DNA of 47,937 nt from Myxococcaceae bacterium (lineage in GTDB: Bacteria > Myxococcota > Myxococcia > Myxococcales > Myxococcaceae), in assembly GCA_022842905.1 (NCBI GenBank), contig JALHOS010000007.1:1-47937 (forward strand), read 5' to 3'. The notes beneath the pieces are model-generated. The model was not told the DNA's origin, made no database searches, and saw nothing but the letters and a program-made list of their open reading frames with translations. Within the stretch, counting starts at the first letter, position 1, and every line of letters begins with the position of its first letter. Of the stretch, positions 1-18,913 are shown one piece after another. A program made the translations under genes and the position numbers.

Positions 1-78
1 CCCGCGCGTGCGTGCCGCGCCACCACACCGCGAGTGCGATCGCCGCGCCCACCAGGGCGATGCCACCAACGAAGCGAG

Positions 79-82
<4 letters not shown>
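1..82 (-). CDS. Partial small membrane or exported protein (N-terminus only)
   Basis: Only the first 27 codons lie inside the window; the gene runs off the left edge. The ATG at 82-80 overlaps the TGA of the giant protein (81-79) in an ATGA junction, so translation is probably coupled. The visible peptide begins MTRFVGGIALVGAAIALAVW and continues with WRGTHAR: one charged residue, then a hydrophobic stretch long enough for a membrane anchor or uncleaved signal, then basic residues. Nothing identifies its function. Its position directly after a large surface protein suggests a role linked to that protein, but this is inference. The open frame plus the exact overlap are the reasons to call it. 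Confidence 0.6.
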
Positions 83-10506
<10,424 letters not shown>

Positions 10507-10514
10507 GGAGCGCC

Positions 10515-12371
10515 TCACTTGGTCCGCCTTTCGGGGGCCTTCGGTCCGTCAGCGGCGATCGTCACGAACAGCTCGACGCGCTGGTTTGCTGCCCGGCCGG
10601 CCTTGGTGCCGTTGTCGGCGATCGGCTTCGAGCCGCCGTAGCCGACCGCGACCAGCCGCTTGATCTGCACGCCCTTGCGCACCAGGAAGTCCTTCACCGC
10701 GTCCGCGCGGGCTTGGCTCAAGGTCAGGCTGTCGCGTTCGCCGGCCGACGTGTCGGTGTGCGCGTCGATGCGGACGACGCTGAGCTCCGGGTGTTCGTTG
10801 ATGAGCGCCGCCGTGCGCTCGAGCACCTTGATGCTCTTGGCGTCGATCACCGCGCGCTTGTCCGAGAAGACCACGGGCTCGGCCAACCGAATGCGGTTCC
10901 CGTCGAGCACCGCCAGCGGGCGGTCTTTGCAGCCCTGGTTCGCGGCGCTGCCCACTTCGCTCGCGCACATGTCGAGGCGATCGACGACGCCGTCTCCGTC
11001 GGAGTCCTTCGCCGGGCAGCCGCGGTTCTCGAGAGGACCGGGCGTGTTGGGGCACGCGTCGGTCGCGTCGGGCACGCGGTCGAGATCGTTGTCGGGATCC
11101 GGGCACCCGTCGCTGTCCTGCCAGCCGTCGAAGTCTTCGAGCTCTCGCGGACAGCGGTCGACTCGATCAGCGACGCCGTCGTTGTCGGTGTCGCGCTCGG
11201 GACACCCGTCGTTGTCCGCGCTGCCGGCGCCGTTCGGACAGCGATCGTCGGCGTCGAGCACGCCGTCGTCGTCGTTGTCGGGATCCGGGCAGCCGTCGTC
11301 GTCCTCGAAGCCGTCGAGATCTTCGCGCTTCTTCGGGCAGCGATCGGCTCGGTCGGTCAGCCCGTCGCCGTCAGAGTCCGCCGCGCCAGGATCGGGCGGC
11401 GGGGTGACGGCCTTGACGCGCCCGTCCGGCGTCGACAGGCGCACGCCAGCCACGGCGCGCAGGTCCGGCACACCGAACCCACGCACCACGCCGACGCCGA
11501 ACGCCGCGAACACCTGCACCAGCGGGTGGACGTCGAACGCGCCGTAGGCCTTGAGCTCGAGCGGGGTCTGGTTCGCCCGCGCGAAGGGCCGCTCGAGCGA
11601 GAAGCCCGTGAGCAGCGTGCCTCCGAGCTCCAGGGGGAGCTTGCTGGGGTCGACCTCGTTGAACCGGTACGCGGCGCCCAGCCGCAGCTCGAGCGCGTTG
11701 TCCACCCGCTGACTCAAGATGACGACGGGCTGCGACGTGCGGAAGCTCAGCGCCAGGTTCCCGGCCAGGCGCACGCCACCCAGCGCTTTGGACACGGCCA
11801 CCTCCGGAGCGAGGAGCGTGCCGGTCGTCCCGACGAAGCGCGCCCCTCCGCTGGTGGGGAAGGTGACGTTGAGCTGCGCCGCGAGGTCGACGACGTGCTC
11901 GCTGGCCCGCAAGATCCCAAACTTCGGCGCCAGGCGCAGATCGCCCACGCCGGCACCGGCGATCGACGGCAGGCTCGTGGTCGTCGCTCCTGGAATGTCG
12001 GTCTGTCCGGCGTTGACCCACACCAGCGGCAGCTCCAGCCCGAGCTGGAACCGCGGGCCGTAGCCGATCGCCGCGACGAGCTGAGAGCCCAGTCGGCTCT
12101 GGATCAGCGCGCCCAACCGTTTGCCGGTAGCGGGGTCTGAAACCACGACCGGGTTGTGCGCGTAGCCCAGGCTTACGCCCACGTCCCAGCTGAGCCCTTC
12201 CCGCAGCGCACCCCATTCCACGTCGAGCAGGCTCTGCCTTGAAAAGCCCAACCGCAGCCGCTCGGCCGAGTACCCCGCCTCGTACGGAACTGGGGCCTGG
12301 GCCCAGCCGCTACCGGGCGCCGCGGTCAGGACCACTGCCAGCAGCGCACCCACGTCGCGTGCGAACCTCAT
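10515..12371 (-). CDS. OmpA-family outer-membrane protein with beta-barrel and TSP3 linker (618 aa)
   Basis: It begins with a signal peptide ending SGWAQA (about residue 26). A region of amphipathic strands to about 325 looks like an outer-membrane barrel. Next comes a run of TSP3 repeats with Cys pairs (DSDGDGLTDRADRCPKKRED and similar, about 330-475), then a C-terminal OmpA domain with LSQARADAV, VGYG and NQRVEL, which in this family binds peptidoglycan. The start at 12371 gives the signal peptide; the frame stays open far upstream but without coding sense. Its TGA (10517-10515) abuts or overlaps the start of the giant protein, so the two are probably one transcription unit. It may anchor or export that partner, which is inference. 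The divergent neighbour is the bufferin operon. Confidence 0.88.
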   Translation of the reverse strand: MRFARDVGALLAVVLTAAPGSGWAQAPVPYEAGYSAERLRLGFSRQSLLDVEWGALREGLSWDVGVSLGYAHNPVVVSDPATGKRLGALIQSRLGSQLVAAIGYGPRFQLGLELPLVWVNAGQTDIPGATTTSLPSIAGAGVGDLRLAPKFGILRASEHVVDLAAQLNVTFPTSGGARFVGTTGTLLAPEVAVSKALGGVRLAGNLALSFRTSQPVVILSQRVDNALELRLGAAYRFNEVDPSKLPLELGGTLLTGFSLERPFARANQTPLELKAYGAFDVHPLVQVFAAFGVGVVRGFGVPDLRAVAGVRLSTPDGRVKAVTPPPDPGAADSDGDGLTDRADRCPKKREDLDGFEDDDGCPDPDNDDDGVLDADDRCPNGAGSADNDGCPERDTDNDGVADRVDRCPRELEDFDGWQDSDGCPDPDNDLDRVPDATDACPNTPGPLENRGCPAKDSDGDGVVDRLDMCASEVGSAANQGCKDRPLAVLDGNRIRLAEPVVFSDKRAVIDAKSIKVLERTAALINEHPELSVVRIDAHTDTSAGERDSLTLSQARADAVKDFLVRKGVQIKRLVAVGYGGSKPIADNGTKAGRAANQRVELFVTIAADGPKAPERRTK

Positions 12372-12471
12372 CGAAACGTGGGGTATCCGTCGCGGGCGGG
12401 GCATTCGCAATCGCTTTTTCCCACCTTCCGCGAGCGCTGGCTGCTCCGACCACGCGATCAGTTGAAGCCCT

Positions 12472-12500
12472 TTGCTCCCCGCGACGTCAGTGGCCATACT
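12472..12500 (+). promoter_or_regulatory. Possible sigma70-like promoter of the bufferin operon
   Basis: TTGCTC (12472-12477) and CATACT (12495-12500) are separated by 17 bp, about 37 bp ahead of the precursor ATG. A small hairpin, GCGGC/GCCGC (12503-12517), and the ribosome-binding AAGGA (12526-12530) follow. Both boxes are weak, and bufferin operons elsewhere are often read by ECF sigma factors, so this is only a candidate. Confidence 0.25.
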
Positions 12501-12537
12501 CCGCGGCCTTTCGCCGCTGAAGGAGAAGGACCTACAC

Positions 12538-12843
12538 ATGAAGAGCACGACGAAGCTGATCCTCGCCGCCGCGTTGGCGACCGCGACGACCGCGCTGGCC
12601 GACGGCAAGGGCAAGAAGGCCAAGGCGCCGGCGAAGGACACCATGGGCCAGTGCTTTGGCGTGGTGGGCAAGGAGCAGGGCGACTGCGGCGGGAAGGACC
12701 CCGCGACCGGCGCCAGCTGGGGCTGCGCAGGCCAGAACCCGACGTCGGACCTGGGCTGGAAGCGCATGTCGAAGGCCGAGTGCGACAAGGCCCCCAAGCA
12801 CGCCGAAGCGACGGCCAAGAAGTTCGTGCCTGATCCGGCGTGA
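12538..12843 (+). CDS. bufA: Bufferin-type RiPP precursor (BufA1/DUF2282-like)
   Basis: This 101-residue protein has a Sec signal peptide (cleavage after TTALA, about residue 21), a short Lys-rich spacer, and four cysteines at C39, C50, C63 and C82 in the contexts QCFGV, DCGG, GCAG and ECDK. This matches the CYGV...DC...CAG...C pattern of DUF2282 proteins, now known as bufferins. In characterised bufferins some cysteines are converted to thiooxazoles by the neighbouring enzymes, and the exported product binds copper. AAGGA seven bases before the ATG at 12538 favours this start over an in-frame upstream ATG at 12472. Its stop overlaps the GTG of bufB. Family call is firm; metal specificity is not visible. 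Confidence 0.85.
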   Translation: MKSTTKLILAAALATATTALADGKGKKAKAPAKDTMGQCFGVVGKEQGDCGGKDPATGASWGCAGQNPTSDLGWKRMSKAECDKAPKHAEATAKKFVPDPA

Positions 12844-13646
12844 GCCGTCCGCTCTTCGGCGTCGGCCTGCGGGAAGTGCACCTGAGCGAGCTGTGCGCCC
12901 GCCCCGAGGTGTGCGAGCTGTACGAGATCATCACCGAGAACGTCTGCTTCGCGCGCGGGGCCAAGCGCGAGCGGCTGCGCTGGCTGGCTGAGCGGGCGAA
13001 CATGGGCCTGCATGGCCTGTCGCTCAACGTGTGTGGCCATGCGGAGCTCGACGAGGGGTTCCTGCGTGAGCTGCGCGCGCTGGCGGACGAGCTGGGCGCG
13101 CTCTACGTGTCGGACCACCTGAGCTGGACGCGGCACGGCGCCCGGAGCACCTACGATCTGCTCCCCACGCCGTTCACCGAGGCCGCGCTCGACCACACCG
13201 CTGCGCGCGTGCAGCACGTGCAGGAGCGGCTGGGCCGCCCCCTCGTGCTCGAGAACGTGTCCACGTACGTGCGCTTTGCGTCCGACGAGCTGTCGGAAGC
13301 GCAGTTCACCCGCGCGCTGCTGGAGCGCACCGGCGCGCGGCTGCTGCTCGACGTGAACAACCTGTACGTCAACGCGACGAACCACGGATTCGACGCCGCG
13401 GAGTTCCTGAGGCAGCTGCCCGACGAGTCGGTGGCCGCCGTGCACGTGGCCGGGCACGAGCGCCGCGCGACGTTCTGCTTCGACACCCACGATCGACCCG
13501 TCAGCGAAGAAGTCTGGGCGCTGTACCGCGCCGCCATGCGTCGCTTCTCCGCGGCGTCGACGGTCGTGGAGTGGGACAGCGCGATCCCTCCGCTGAGCAC
13601 GCTGCTCGCCGAGGTGGCGCGAGCCCGGGTCGAGGCGCAGCAATGA
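12840..13646 (+). CDS. bufB: Multinuclear non-haem iron oxidase (DUF692/MNIO), bufferin-modifying enzyme BufB
   Basis: A 268-residue TIM-barrel protein of the DUF692 family, related to MbnB of methanobactin synthesis. Conserved blocks are LHGLSLNV (H58), SDHLSW (D92-H93), ENVSTY (E138), LLDVNNLYVN (D171), VHVAGH (H202, H206), DTH (D215-H217) and EWD (E244); these carry the metal-binding and substrate residues in the family. Length is normal. Translation starts at GTG 12840, overlapping the bufA stop (GTGA), and ends in an ATGA overlap with bufC, so the three genes are translationally coupled. The expected reaction is oxidation of precursor cysteines to oxazolone/thioamide or thiooxazole groups. 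Confidence 0.9.
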   Translation: MSRPLFGVGLREVHLSELCARPEVCELYEIITENVCFARGAKRERLRWLAERANMGLHGLSLNVCGHAELDEGFLRELRALADELGALYVSDHLSWTRHGARSTYDLLPTPFTEAALDHTAARVQHVQERLGRPLVLENVSTYVRFASDELSEAQFTRALLERTGARLLLDVNNLYVNATNHGFDAAEFLRQLPDESVAAVHVAGHERRATFCFDTHDRPVSEEVWALYRAAMRRFSAASTVVEWDSAIPPLSTLLAEVARARVEAQQ

Positions 13647-14332
13647 GCCTGCCCGAGCATGAAGCGCTGTTGGCGTGGATCCTCGAAGGGCGGCCGCCCG
13701 CCGAGCAGCTCCTCACGCCGGTCGACGATCTGGCCGAGCGCCTCGAGACGTACCGCGGCGGCTTCTCGGTGCGCACGTTCTCGGCGCTTGGTTCGGTCTT
13801 CCCTCGGACGGCGCGGGTGCTCGGTGAAGACTGGCAGCTGCTGGGGCGACGTTTCGCGTTCTCGCTGGCGCCGGCGGAGCCGAACCTCAACCTCATCGGC
13901 CGAGCGCTGCCCGCGTTCCTCCGCGACCAGGGGGCGCCATCGTTGGCCCGTGCGCTCGCCGCGCTCGAGTGGACGGCCTTCGAGCTCGTGCACGCCGAGC
14001 GAACGAGCGCGCTGGACGCCGCGGCGCTGGCCACGTTGGACGAAGGGACGCGCCTGGCCCTCGCTCCGGATCAGCGGCGCGTGTCGATCGATGACGCGGT
14101 GCTCGCCGCCTGGCCGGCGCCCCCTCGGGAGGACTCGACGCAGGCGCTGCTCTCGACGCGCTCGGGCGAGGCGACGCTGACGCCGCTCAGCTCAGTGCAG
14201 GCGCGCTTCCTGGCCGTGCTCGACGACGCGGCGAACGTGGGCGGCGTGATCGAGTCGGCCGGCCTTGACGCCGCGCAGCTCGGAGGGGTGCTGGCCTGGG
14301 CCGTCGACGCGGCGATCCTCGTGCGTCGCTGA
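13643..14332 (+). CDS. bufC: DUF2063 protein, bufferin partner BufC (MbnC-like)
   Basis: A 229-residue protein whose N-terminal part carries the DUF2063 signature around ERLETYRGGFSVRTFSALG and VFPRTARVLGED, followed by a divergent C-terminal half. DUF2063 proteins partner DUF692 oxidases and help present the precursor peptide, as MbnC does for MbnB. The ATG at 13643 overlaps the bufB stop. No fourth gene follows: bufferin clusters often add a DoxX-like membrane protein, which is absent between here and the thiolase. Confidence 0.8.
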   Translation: MSLPEHEALLAWILEGRPPAEQLLTPVDDLAERLETYRGGFSVRTFSALGSVFPRTARVLGEDWQLLGRRFAFSLAPAEPNLNLIGRALPAFLRDQGAPSLARALAALEWTAFELVHAERTSALDAAALATLDEGTRLALAPDQRRVSIDDAVLAAWPAPPREDSTQALLSTRSGEATLTPLSSVQARFLAVLDDAANVGGVIESAGLDAAQLGGVLAWAVDAAILVRR

Positions 14333-14412
14333 TTGCTGCGCCGCACGGTGACCGCCTCCATGGTCCTGGAAGATTAGGTGGTTCAGGGTTGTGCAGGCGC
14401 AAAACACACCCC

Positions 14413-14441
14413 TTGACCACGCGTGGCCGCGGGCCTATGGC
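14413..14441 (+). promoter_or_regulatory. Sigma70-like promoter of the thiolase gene
   Basis: TTGACC (14413-14418) and TATGGC (14436-14441) are separated by exactly 17 bp. The start would fall near 14448, leaving a leader of about 30 bases with GGAG (14467-14470) seven bases before the ATG. It sits in the 145-bp gap after bufC and makes the thiolase independent of the bufferin operon. Confidence 0.55.
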
Positions 14442-14477
14442 CAAGGCCGTCGTCCCCCTTAGCGATGGAGAAGGAAC

Positions 14478-15656
14478 ATGGCTCGTGACGTGGTGATTGT
14501 CGGTGCAGCGCGGACCCCCATTGGCGCGTTTCAAGGCGCGCTGTCGTCCATGACGGCGCCTCAGCTGGGCTCGGTGGCGATCAAGGCCGCGCTCGAGCGC
14601 GCCGGTGTGAAGGCCGAGCAGGTCGATCAGGTGATCATGGGCAACGTGCTGCAGGCCGGCGTGGGCCAAGCCCCGGCGCGGCAGGCGCTGCGCGGCGCGG
14701 GTCTGCCCGACACGACGACGGCGGTGACGGTGAACAAGGTCTGCGGATCTGGGCTTCAGGCGGTGGTCCAGGCGTTCCAGGCGATCGCCCTGGGTGACGC
14801 CGAGGTCGTGGTCGCCGGCGGCATGGAGTCGATGTCGAATGCGCCGTACCTGTCGAACACGCTGCGCGGCGGCGCGCGCATGGGCCACGTGGAGTTCAAG
14901 GACAGCATGGTGTCCGACGGGCTGACCGACGCGTACGACAACGTGCACATGGGCCTGTGCGCCGAGCAGTGCGCGGACAGCATGAAGATCAGCCGCGCGG
15001 CGCAGGACGAGTTCGCCACCGAGTCGACGAACCGCGCGATCCGCTCGCAGAAGGAAGGCCTGTTCAAGAACGAGATCGTCGCCGTGTCGGTGCCGCAGAA
15101 GAAGGGCGATCCCGTGGTCGTCAGCGAGGACGAAGGCCCCAAGAACGCGAAGCCGGACAAGATCCCGTCGCTCAAGCCGGTGTTCAAGAAGGACGGCACC
15201 GTGACCGCGGCCAACGCTTCGTCGATCAACGACGGCGCGGCGGCGCTGGTGCTCATGTCGGCCGATCGCGCCAAGGCCGAAGGCCGCACGGTGCTGGCGA
15301 AGATCGTCGGCCACGCCGCGGCGGCGCGGAAGCCGGTCGAGTTCACGATCGCCCCGGCTGACGCGGTTTCGAAGCTGCTGACGAAGACCGGCAAGACCGC
15401 GGCCGACGTGGAGACGTGGGAGATCAACGAAGCGTTCGCGGTCGTGTCGCTGGCGAACAACCAGCTGCTCAAGCTCGATCCGGCGAAGGTGAACGTGCGC
15501 GGTGGCGCGGTGGCGCTGGGTCACCCGATCGGCGCGTCGGGCGCGCGGGTGCTGGTCACGCTGCTCCACACCATGAAGGACCACAACCTCAAGCGCGGCG
15601 TCGCTTCGCTCTGCATCGGCGGCGGCGAGGGCATCGCGCTCATGGTCGAGCGCTGA
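14478..15656 (+). CDS. atoB: Acetyl-CoA C-acetyltransferase (thiolase II)
   Basis: A full-length 392-residue thiolase. It joins two acetyl-CoA to acetoacetyl-CoA or runs the reverse thiolysis. The acyl-accepting cysteine is C89 in NKVCGSGLQ; the C-terminal catalytic pair is H349 in ALGHPIGASGAR and C379 in SLCIGGGEG. NEAF is also present. The biosynthetic/degradative acetoacetyl class is favoured by length and by the downstream acetoacetate CoA-transferase genes. It has its own promoter and a strong terminator just after it, so it is probably not strictly cotranscribed with scoAB. Alternative symbols in use are thlA and phaA; the sequence alone does not fix the physiological direction. Confidence 0.93.
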   Translation: MARDVVIVGAARTPIGAFQGALSSMTAPQLGSVAIKAALERAGVKAEQVDQVIMGNVLQAGVGQAPARQALRGAGLPDTTTAVTVNKVCGSGLQAVVQAFQAIALGDAEVVVAGGMESMSNAPYLSNTLRGGARMGHVEFKDSMVSDGLTDAYDNVHMGLCAEQCADSMKISRAAQDEFATESTNRAIRSQKEGLFKNEIVAVSVPQKKGDPVVVSEDEGPKNAKPDKIPSLKPVFKKDGTVTAANASSINDGAAALVLMSADRAKAEGRTVLAKIVGHAAAARKPVEFTIAPADAVSKLLTKTGKTAADVETWEINEAFAVVSLANNQLLKLDPAKVNVRGGAVALGHPIGASGARVLVTLLHTMKDHNLKRGVASLCIGGGEGIALMVER

Positions 15657-15684
15657 GCTCAGCTTCACGCTCTTGAGTTGTGAT

Positions 15685-15725
15685 GCGGCGCACTTTGTGT
15701 TTCGAGTGCGCCGCTTCGTTTTCTT
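15685..15725 (+). terminator. Rho-independent terminator after the thiolase gene
   Basis: A perfect 10-bp stem, GCGGCGCACT (15685-15694) with AGTGCGCCGC (15705-15714), closes a 10-base loop and is followed by the T-rich TTCGTTTTCTT (15715-15725). It lies between the thiolase stop and scoA, so scoAB must rely on read-through or on a promoter I cannot see in the 30 bp that remain. Confidence 0.85.
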
Positions 15726-15754
15726 GGTACGGCTCTTCTTCGAAGGAGGCACCC

Positions 15755-16453
15755 GTGAAAAAGCTCGTCTCTTCAGCGGCCGAAGCGGTGGCTGACATTC
15801 CCGACGGCGCGACGCTCATGTCCGGCGGCTTCGGGTTGTGCGGCAACCCCGAGAACCTGATCACCGCGCTTCACCAGAAGGGCGTGAAGGGGCTGACGAT
15901 CATCTCCAACAACTGCGGCACCACCGACCTGGGCTTGGGGATCCTCCTGGCCAACAAGCAGGTGAAGAAGATGGTGTCCAGCTACGTGGGCGAGAACAAG
16001 GAGTTCGAGCGGCAGTTCTTGTCGAAGGAGCTCGAGGTCGAGCTGTGCCCCCAAGGCACGCTGGCGGAGCGGATCCGCGCGGGCGGGGCGGGCATTGGCG
16101 GGTTCTACGTGCGCACCGGCGTCGGGACCGAGGTCGCCAAGGGCAAGGAGACGAAGCTGATCGACGGGCACGAGTACGTGCTCGAGAAGCCGCTCAAGGC
16201 CGACTTCGCGATCGTCCGCGCGTGGAAGGCGGACACTTGGGGCAACCTCATCTTCCGGAAGACCGCCCGCAACTTCAGCCCGATGATGTGCATGGCGGCG
16301 AAGGTCACCATCGTCGAGGCCGAGCACATCGTCCCCGTCGGCGAGCTCGACCCGGATCAGATCCAGGTGCCGTCGATCTACGTGAAGCGCGTGATCCAGG
16401 CGAAGGACCTGAAGAAGTGGATCGAGCGGCGCACCGTGCGCAAGGCCGCCTGA
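15755..16453 (+). CDS. scoA: 3-oxoacid CoA-transferase subunit A
   Basis: A 232-residue alpha subunit of class I CoA-transferase. It shows [27 protein letters not shown] and [18 protein letters not shown], typical of succinyl-CoA:acetoacetate transferases. With ScoB it moves CoA between succinyl-CoA and acetoacetate. I start at GTG 15755, because a near-perfect AAGGAGG (15743-15749) lies five bases upstream; the longer open frame to 15680 runs through the terminator hairpin and is not coding. scoB follows after 20 bases. AtoD/AtoA is the alternative name; the sequence does not separate succinyl- from acetyl-CoA preference. Confidence 0.92.
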   Translation: MKKLVSSAAEAVADIPDGATLMSGGFGLCGNPENLITALHQKGVKGLTIISNNCGTTDLGLGILLANKQVKKMVSSYVGENKEFERQFLSKELEVELCPQGTLAERIRAGGAGIGGFYVRTGVGTEVAKGKETKLIDGHEYVLEKPLKADFAIVRAWKADTWGNLIFRKTARNFSPMMCMAAKVTIVEAEHIVPVGELDPDQIQVPSIYVKRVIQAKDLKKWIERRTVRKAA

Positions 16454-16473
16454 GACTTTCCGGAGACACCGAC

Positions 16474-17130
16474 ATGGCACTGACTCGAGAGCAGATCGCG
16501 CAGCGCGTCGCCCAGGAGCTCAAGGACGGCATGTACGTCAACTTGGGCATCGGCCTGCCGACGCTGGTCGCCAACTACATTCCTCCGGGCATGGACGTGC
16601 TGTTCCAGTCCGAGAACGGGATCCTCGGCATGGGGCCGTACCCCGTCGAAGGCACCGAGGACGCCGATCTGATCAACGCCGGCAAGGAGACCGTCACGGT
16701 GATCCCCGGGGCGGCGTTCTTCGACTCGGCGTTCAGCTTCGGCATGATCCGCGGCGGGCACGTGGACCTGGCCGTGCTGGGCGCCATGGAGGTGTCCGAG
16801 TTCGGTGATCTGGCGAACTGGATGATCCCCGGGAAGATGATCAAGGGCATGGGCGGGGCGATGGACCTCGCCGTGGGCGCCAAGCGGGTGATCGTCGCCA
16901 TGGAGCACGTGGCCAAGGGCGACGCGCCGAAGATCTTGAAGGAGTGCCAGCTGCCGCTGACCGGCAAGCGCTGCATTCACGCGATCTGCACCGACCTGGC
17001 GTGGTTCGACATCACCCCCGAGGGGCTGCTGCTCAAGGAGCTCGCGCCCGGCGTGACGAAGGACGACATCGCCCGGCTGACACAGCCCAGCTTCAAGGTC
17101 GCTCCGGAGCTGAAGACGATCAAGGTCTAA
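16474..17130 (+). CDS. scoB: 3-oxoacid CoA-transferase subunit B
   Basis: A 218-residue beta subunit. The catalytic glutamate that forms the glutamyl-CoA intermediate is E47 in [10 protein letters not shown]. Other family blocks are [24 protein letters not shown] and [13 protein letters not shown]. The length is normal. It begins 20 bases after scoA, with CGGAGA as a ribosome-binding site, and ends 15 bases before a DUF1569 gene. With the thiolase it connects acetoacetate, acetoacetyl-CoA and acetyl-CoA. Confidence 0.93.
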   Translation: MALTREQIAQRVAQELKDGMYVNLGIGLPTLVANYIPPGMDVLFQSENGILGMGPYPVEGTEDADLINAGKETVTVIPGAAFFDSAFSFGMIRGGHVDLAVLGAMEVSEFGDLANWMIPGKMIKGMGGAMDLAVGAKRVIVAMEHVAKGDAPKILKECQLPLTGKRCIHAICTDLAWFDITPEGLLLKELAPGVTKDDIARLTQPSFKVAPELKTIKV

Positions 17131-17145
17131 GAGTTCGTCGCGGCA

Positions 17146-17559
17146 ATGAACACGCTGGCTGACGTCGAAGCGGCGGTGGCAGGGCTCGGCGAACGGCCGG
17201 GCTTGGGCTGGGCGCTGGCGCACTGCGCCCAGAGCATCGAGTACTCGCTCAGCGGCTTTCCCGCGCACCGCAGCTGGCTGGTGCGGACGCTCATTGGCCC
17301 GAGGGTGCTCCGGCGGTTCATGGCCAAGGGCGCCATGCGGCACGACACGCAGGCGCCGATCCCGGGCGGGGCGGCGATCGACGCGGCGACGAGCGTCGAG
17401 GCCGGGCGGCAGCGGCTGCTGACGGCGATCGCTCGGTTTCGCGCGCACGAGGGTTCACTCGCGCCTCACTTCGCGTACGGCGCGTGGTCGCGGGCGCAGG
17501 CCGAGGCGGCGCACGTGCTCCACGTCGAGGATCATCTGCGGGCGTCCGAGCGGGCCTGA
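17146..17559 (+). CDS. DUF1569 family protein
   Basis: A 137-residue cytosolic protein without signal or membrane segments. It has the DUF1569 layout: WALAHCAQSIEYSLSGFP near the start and an AHFAYG/AQAEAAHVLHVEDHL-like histidine-rich helix near the end. The family has a DinB-like four-helix fold, and spaced histidines there suggest metal binding; no reaction is established. It follows scoB by 15 bases on the same strand and is probably cotranscribed, but nothing in its sequence links it to CoA metabolism. Confidence 0.7.
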   Translation: MNTLADVEAAVAGLGERPGLGWALAHCAQSIEYSLSGFPAHRSWLVRTLIGPRVLRRFMAKGAMRHDTQAPIPGGAAIDAATSVEAGRQRLLTAIARFRAHEGSLAPHFAYGAWSRAQAEAAHVLHVEDHLRASERA

Positions 17560-17964
17560 CACGCCACCAGCCAGACTGAGTGACTTCAGCCGGCGAACAC
17601 CGGCTGGCTGGCCGTGCGTACGGCATGCAGTGGAGTCAGGACCCTCCCGGCAGGAGGAGGGGCTCGTTTCAGCGAGCGCGCTCCCACGTCGTGGAGCATC
17701 TGCGTTCGGCGGACAGTGGCGGGCGTGCCGACAGCGGGGCTCGGAGCGATCAGCGGTCGACACCAGCCGCCGGCCTTTCCTCCTGCGCCTGTGGACGAGG
17801 GCGGGTTCATCACGACGACTGCCTGCGCCCGAGGGCTGCGGAAGAACTCACGTCCAGCCCGCCAGGAGTCGCACACTGGGGCGCAGCGCGGGGCCGACCT
17901 CGGAGGTGCTCGCCGGCGGCCGAAGTCCGGCCTGACGGTCGTTCGACCGCGAGAGCCCGCGCCT
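17560..17964. other. Intergenic region between convergent genes
   Basis: About 405 bp without a credible gene. Open frames here lack ribosome-binding sites and recognisable content. A 7-bp hairpin, CAGCCGG/CCGGCTG with a six-base loop (17587-17606), sits 28 bases after the DUF1569 stop and may aid termination, although no T-run follows. I see no repeat or RNA gene in the rest. Confidence 0.5.
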
Positions 17965-18891
17965 TCAGAGGTCGAACACCAGCTTCGTGCCGTGCTCCTG
18001 CAGCGTGCGGAAGCTCCGGTTCGCCTCGCGGAGCAGATCCTCACTCGAGCGCACCCGTTCGCTGGGGAACACCGCGCCGCCGCAGCGGGTGATCACCTTC
18101 GCCTCGTGCAGCGCGCCCTCGACGGGCACCTTCGCCAGCGTCCCCACGATCCGCTCCGCCGCCACGCGCGCTCCGGCGAAGTCCGTCTCCGGCAGCAGCA
18201 CCACGAACTCGTCGGAGTCGACGCGGAAGAGCCGGTCCGCGCCGCGCAGCGTGACCTTCAGCTCCCCGATCGCCCGCGCCAGGTAGGCGTCCGTCGCGTC
18301 GCGCCCGAGCTGGTAGCGAAGGTGCTGGTAGTCGTCGAAGCCGAACAGCACCGCGCAGCAGGGCCTCCCGTAGCGGCGGCTGCGCGCCAGCTCGGCGTTC
18401 AGGCTCGCCTTGAGCTGCGAGTACGTCCCCGCGCCGGTGACGGGATCGAGCGCGCGAAACTGCGCCAGCTCTTCCTCCGCCGCCACCAAGCGCCGGCGAT
18501 ATTCCCGCACCGTCAGCGCCGAGCTGATGCGCGTCTGCAGCTCGATGAGCTTGAAGGGCTTGGTGACGTAGTCGTCGGCGCCCAGCTCCATGCCTTTGAT
18601 CTTCCCGTCCATCTCCCCCATGGCCGTGAGGATGATGACCGGCAGATCCGACAGCGCCGGCGTCTCGCGCACCGCGCTGAGCACCGAGAACCCGTCGCGG
18701 CGCGGCATCATCAAGTCGAGCAGCACCAGATCCGGCCGGTCCTTCTGAATCGTCTCCCACGCCTCGACGCCGTCTTCGGCGATCGACACCCGATAACCCG
18801 AGGCCTCGCAGAGATCACGAAGCAGCTGCCGCGTGTGCTCGTCGTCGTCGACGCACAGCACGTGGCTGTTCTTGAACTCGAGGGTGCTCAT
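17965..18891 (-). CDS. Response regulator with degenerate GGDEF output domain
   Basis: A 308-residue protein. Residues 1-120 are a receiver domain: acidic pocket D15-D17, phospho-acceptor D59 in LLDLMMP, T89 and K111 in TKPF. Residues about 145-305 follow the GGDEF fold, but the active-site loop reads DSDEF (225-229) in place of GG(D/E)EF, and the usual LTGLxNR start is replaced by VTGAGTYSQ. Loss of the glycines should abolish diguanylate cyclase activity, so the domain may bind GTP or c-di-GMP or a protein partner. It starts 22 bases after dnaB on the same strand. I chose ATG 18891 over an upstream ATG that would overlap dnaB; neither has a strong ribosome-binding site. Confidence 0.88.
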   Translation of the reverse strand: MSTLEFKNSHVLCVDDDEHTRQLLRDLCEASGYRVSIAEDGVEAWETIQKDRPDLVLLDLMMPRRDGFSVLSAVRETPALSDLPVIILTAMGEMDGKIKGMELGADDYVTKPFKLIELQTRISSALTVREYRRRLVAAEEELAQFRALDPVTGAGTYSQLKASLNAELARSRRYGRPCCAVLFGFDDYQHLRYQLGRDATDAYLARAIGELKVTLRGADRLFRVDSDEFVVLLPETDFAGARVAAERIVGTLAKVPVEGALHEAKVITRCGGAVFPSERVRSSEDLLREANRSFRTLQEHGTKLVFDL

Positions 18892-18913
18892 TGAGGAAGC
18901 GAGGCGGTGAAGC

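Noticed and set aside
12372-13643. N-terminal extension of the OmpA frame to 13643
   Set aside because: It crosses the bufA and bufB genes on the other strand, and the real protein has its signal peptide at the ATG at 12371.
15680-15754. Upstream start for scoA at 15680
   Set aside because: It runs through the terminator hairpin; the AAGGAGG site points to GTG 15755.
17560-17964. Several overlapping frames in the gap after the DUF1569 gene
   Set aside because: No domain, signal or ribosome-binding site; explained by GC composition.
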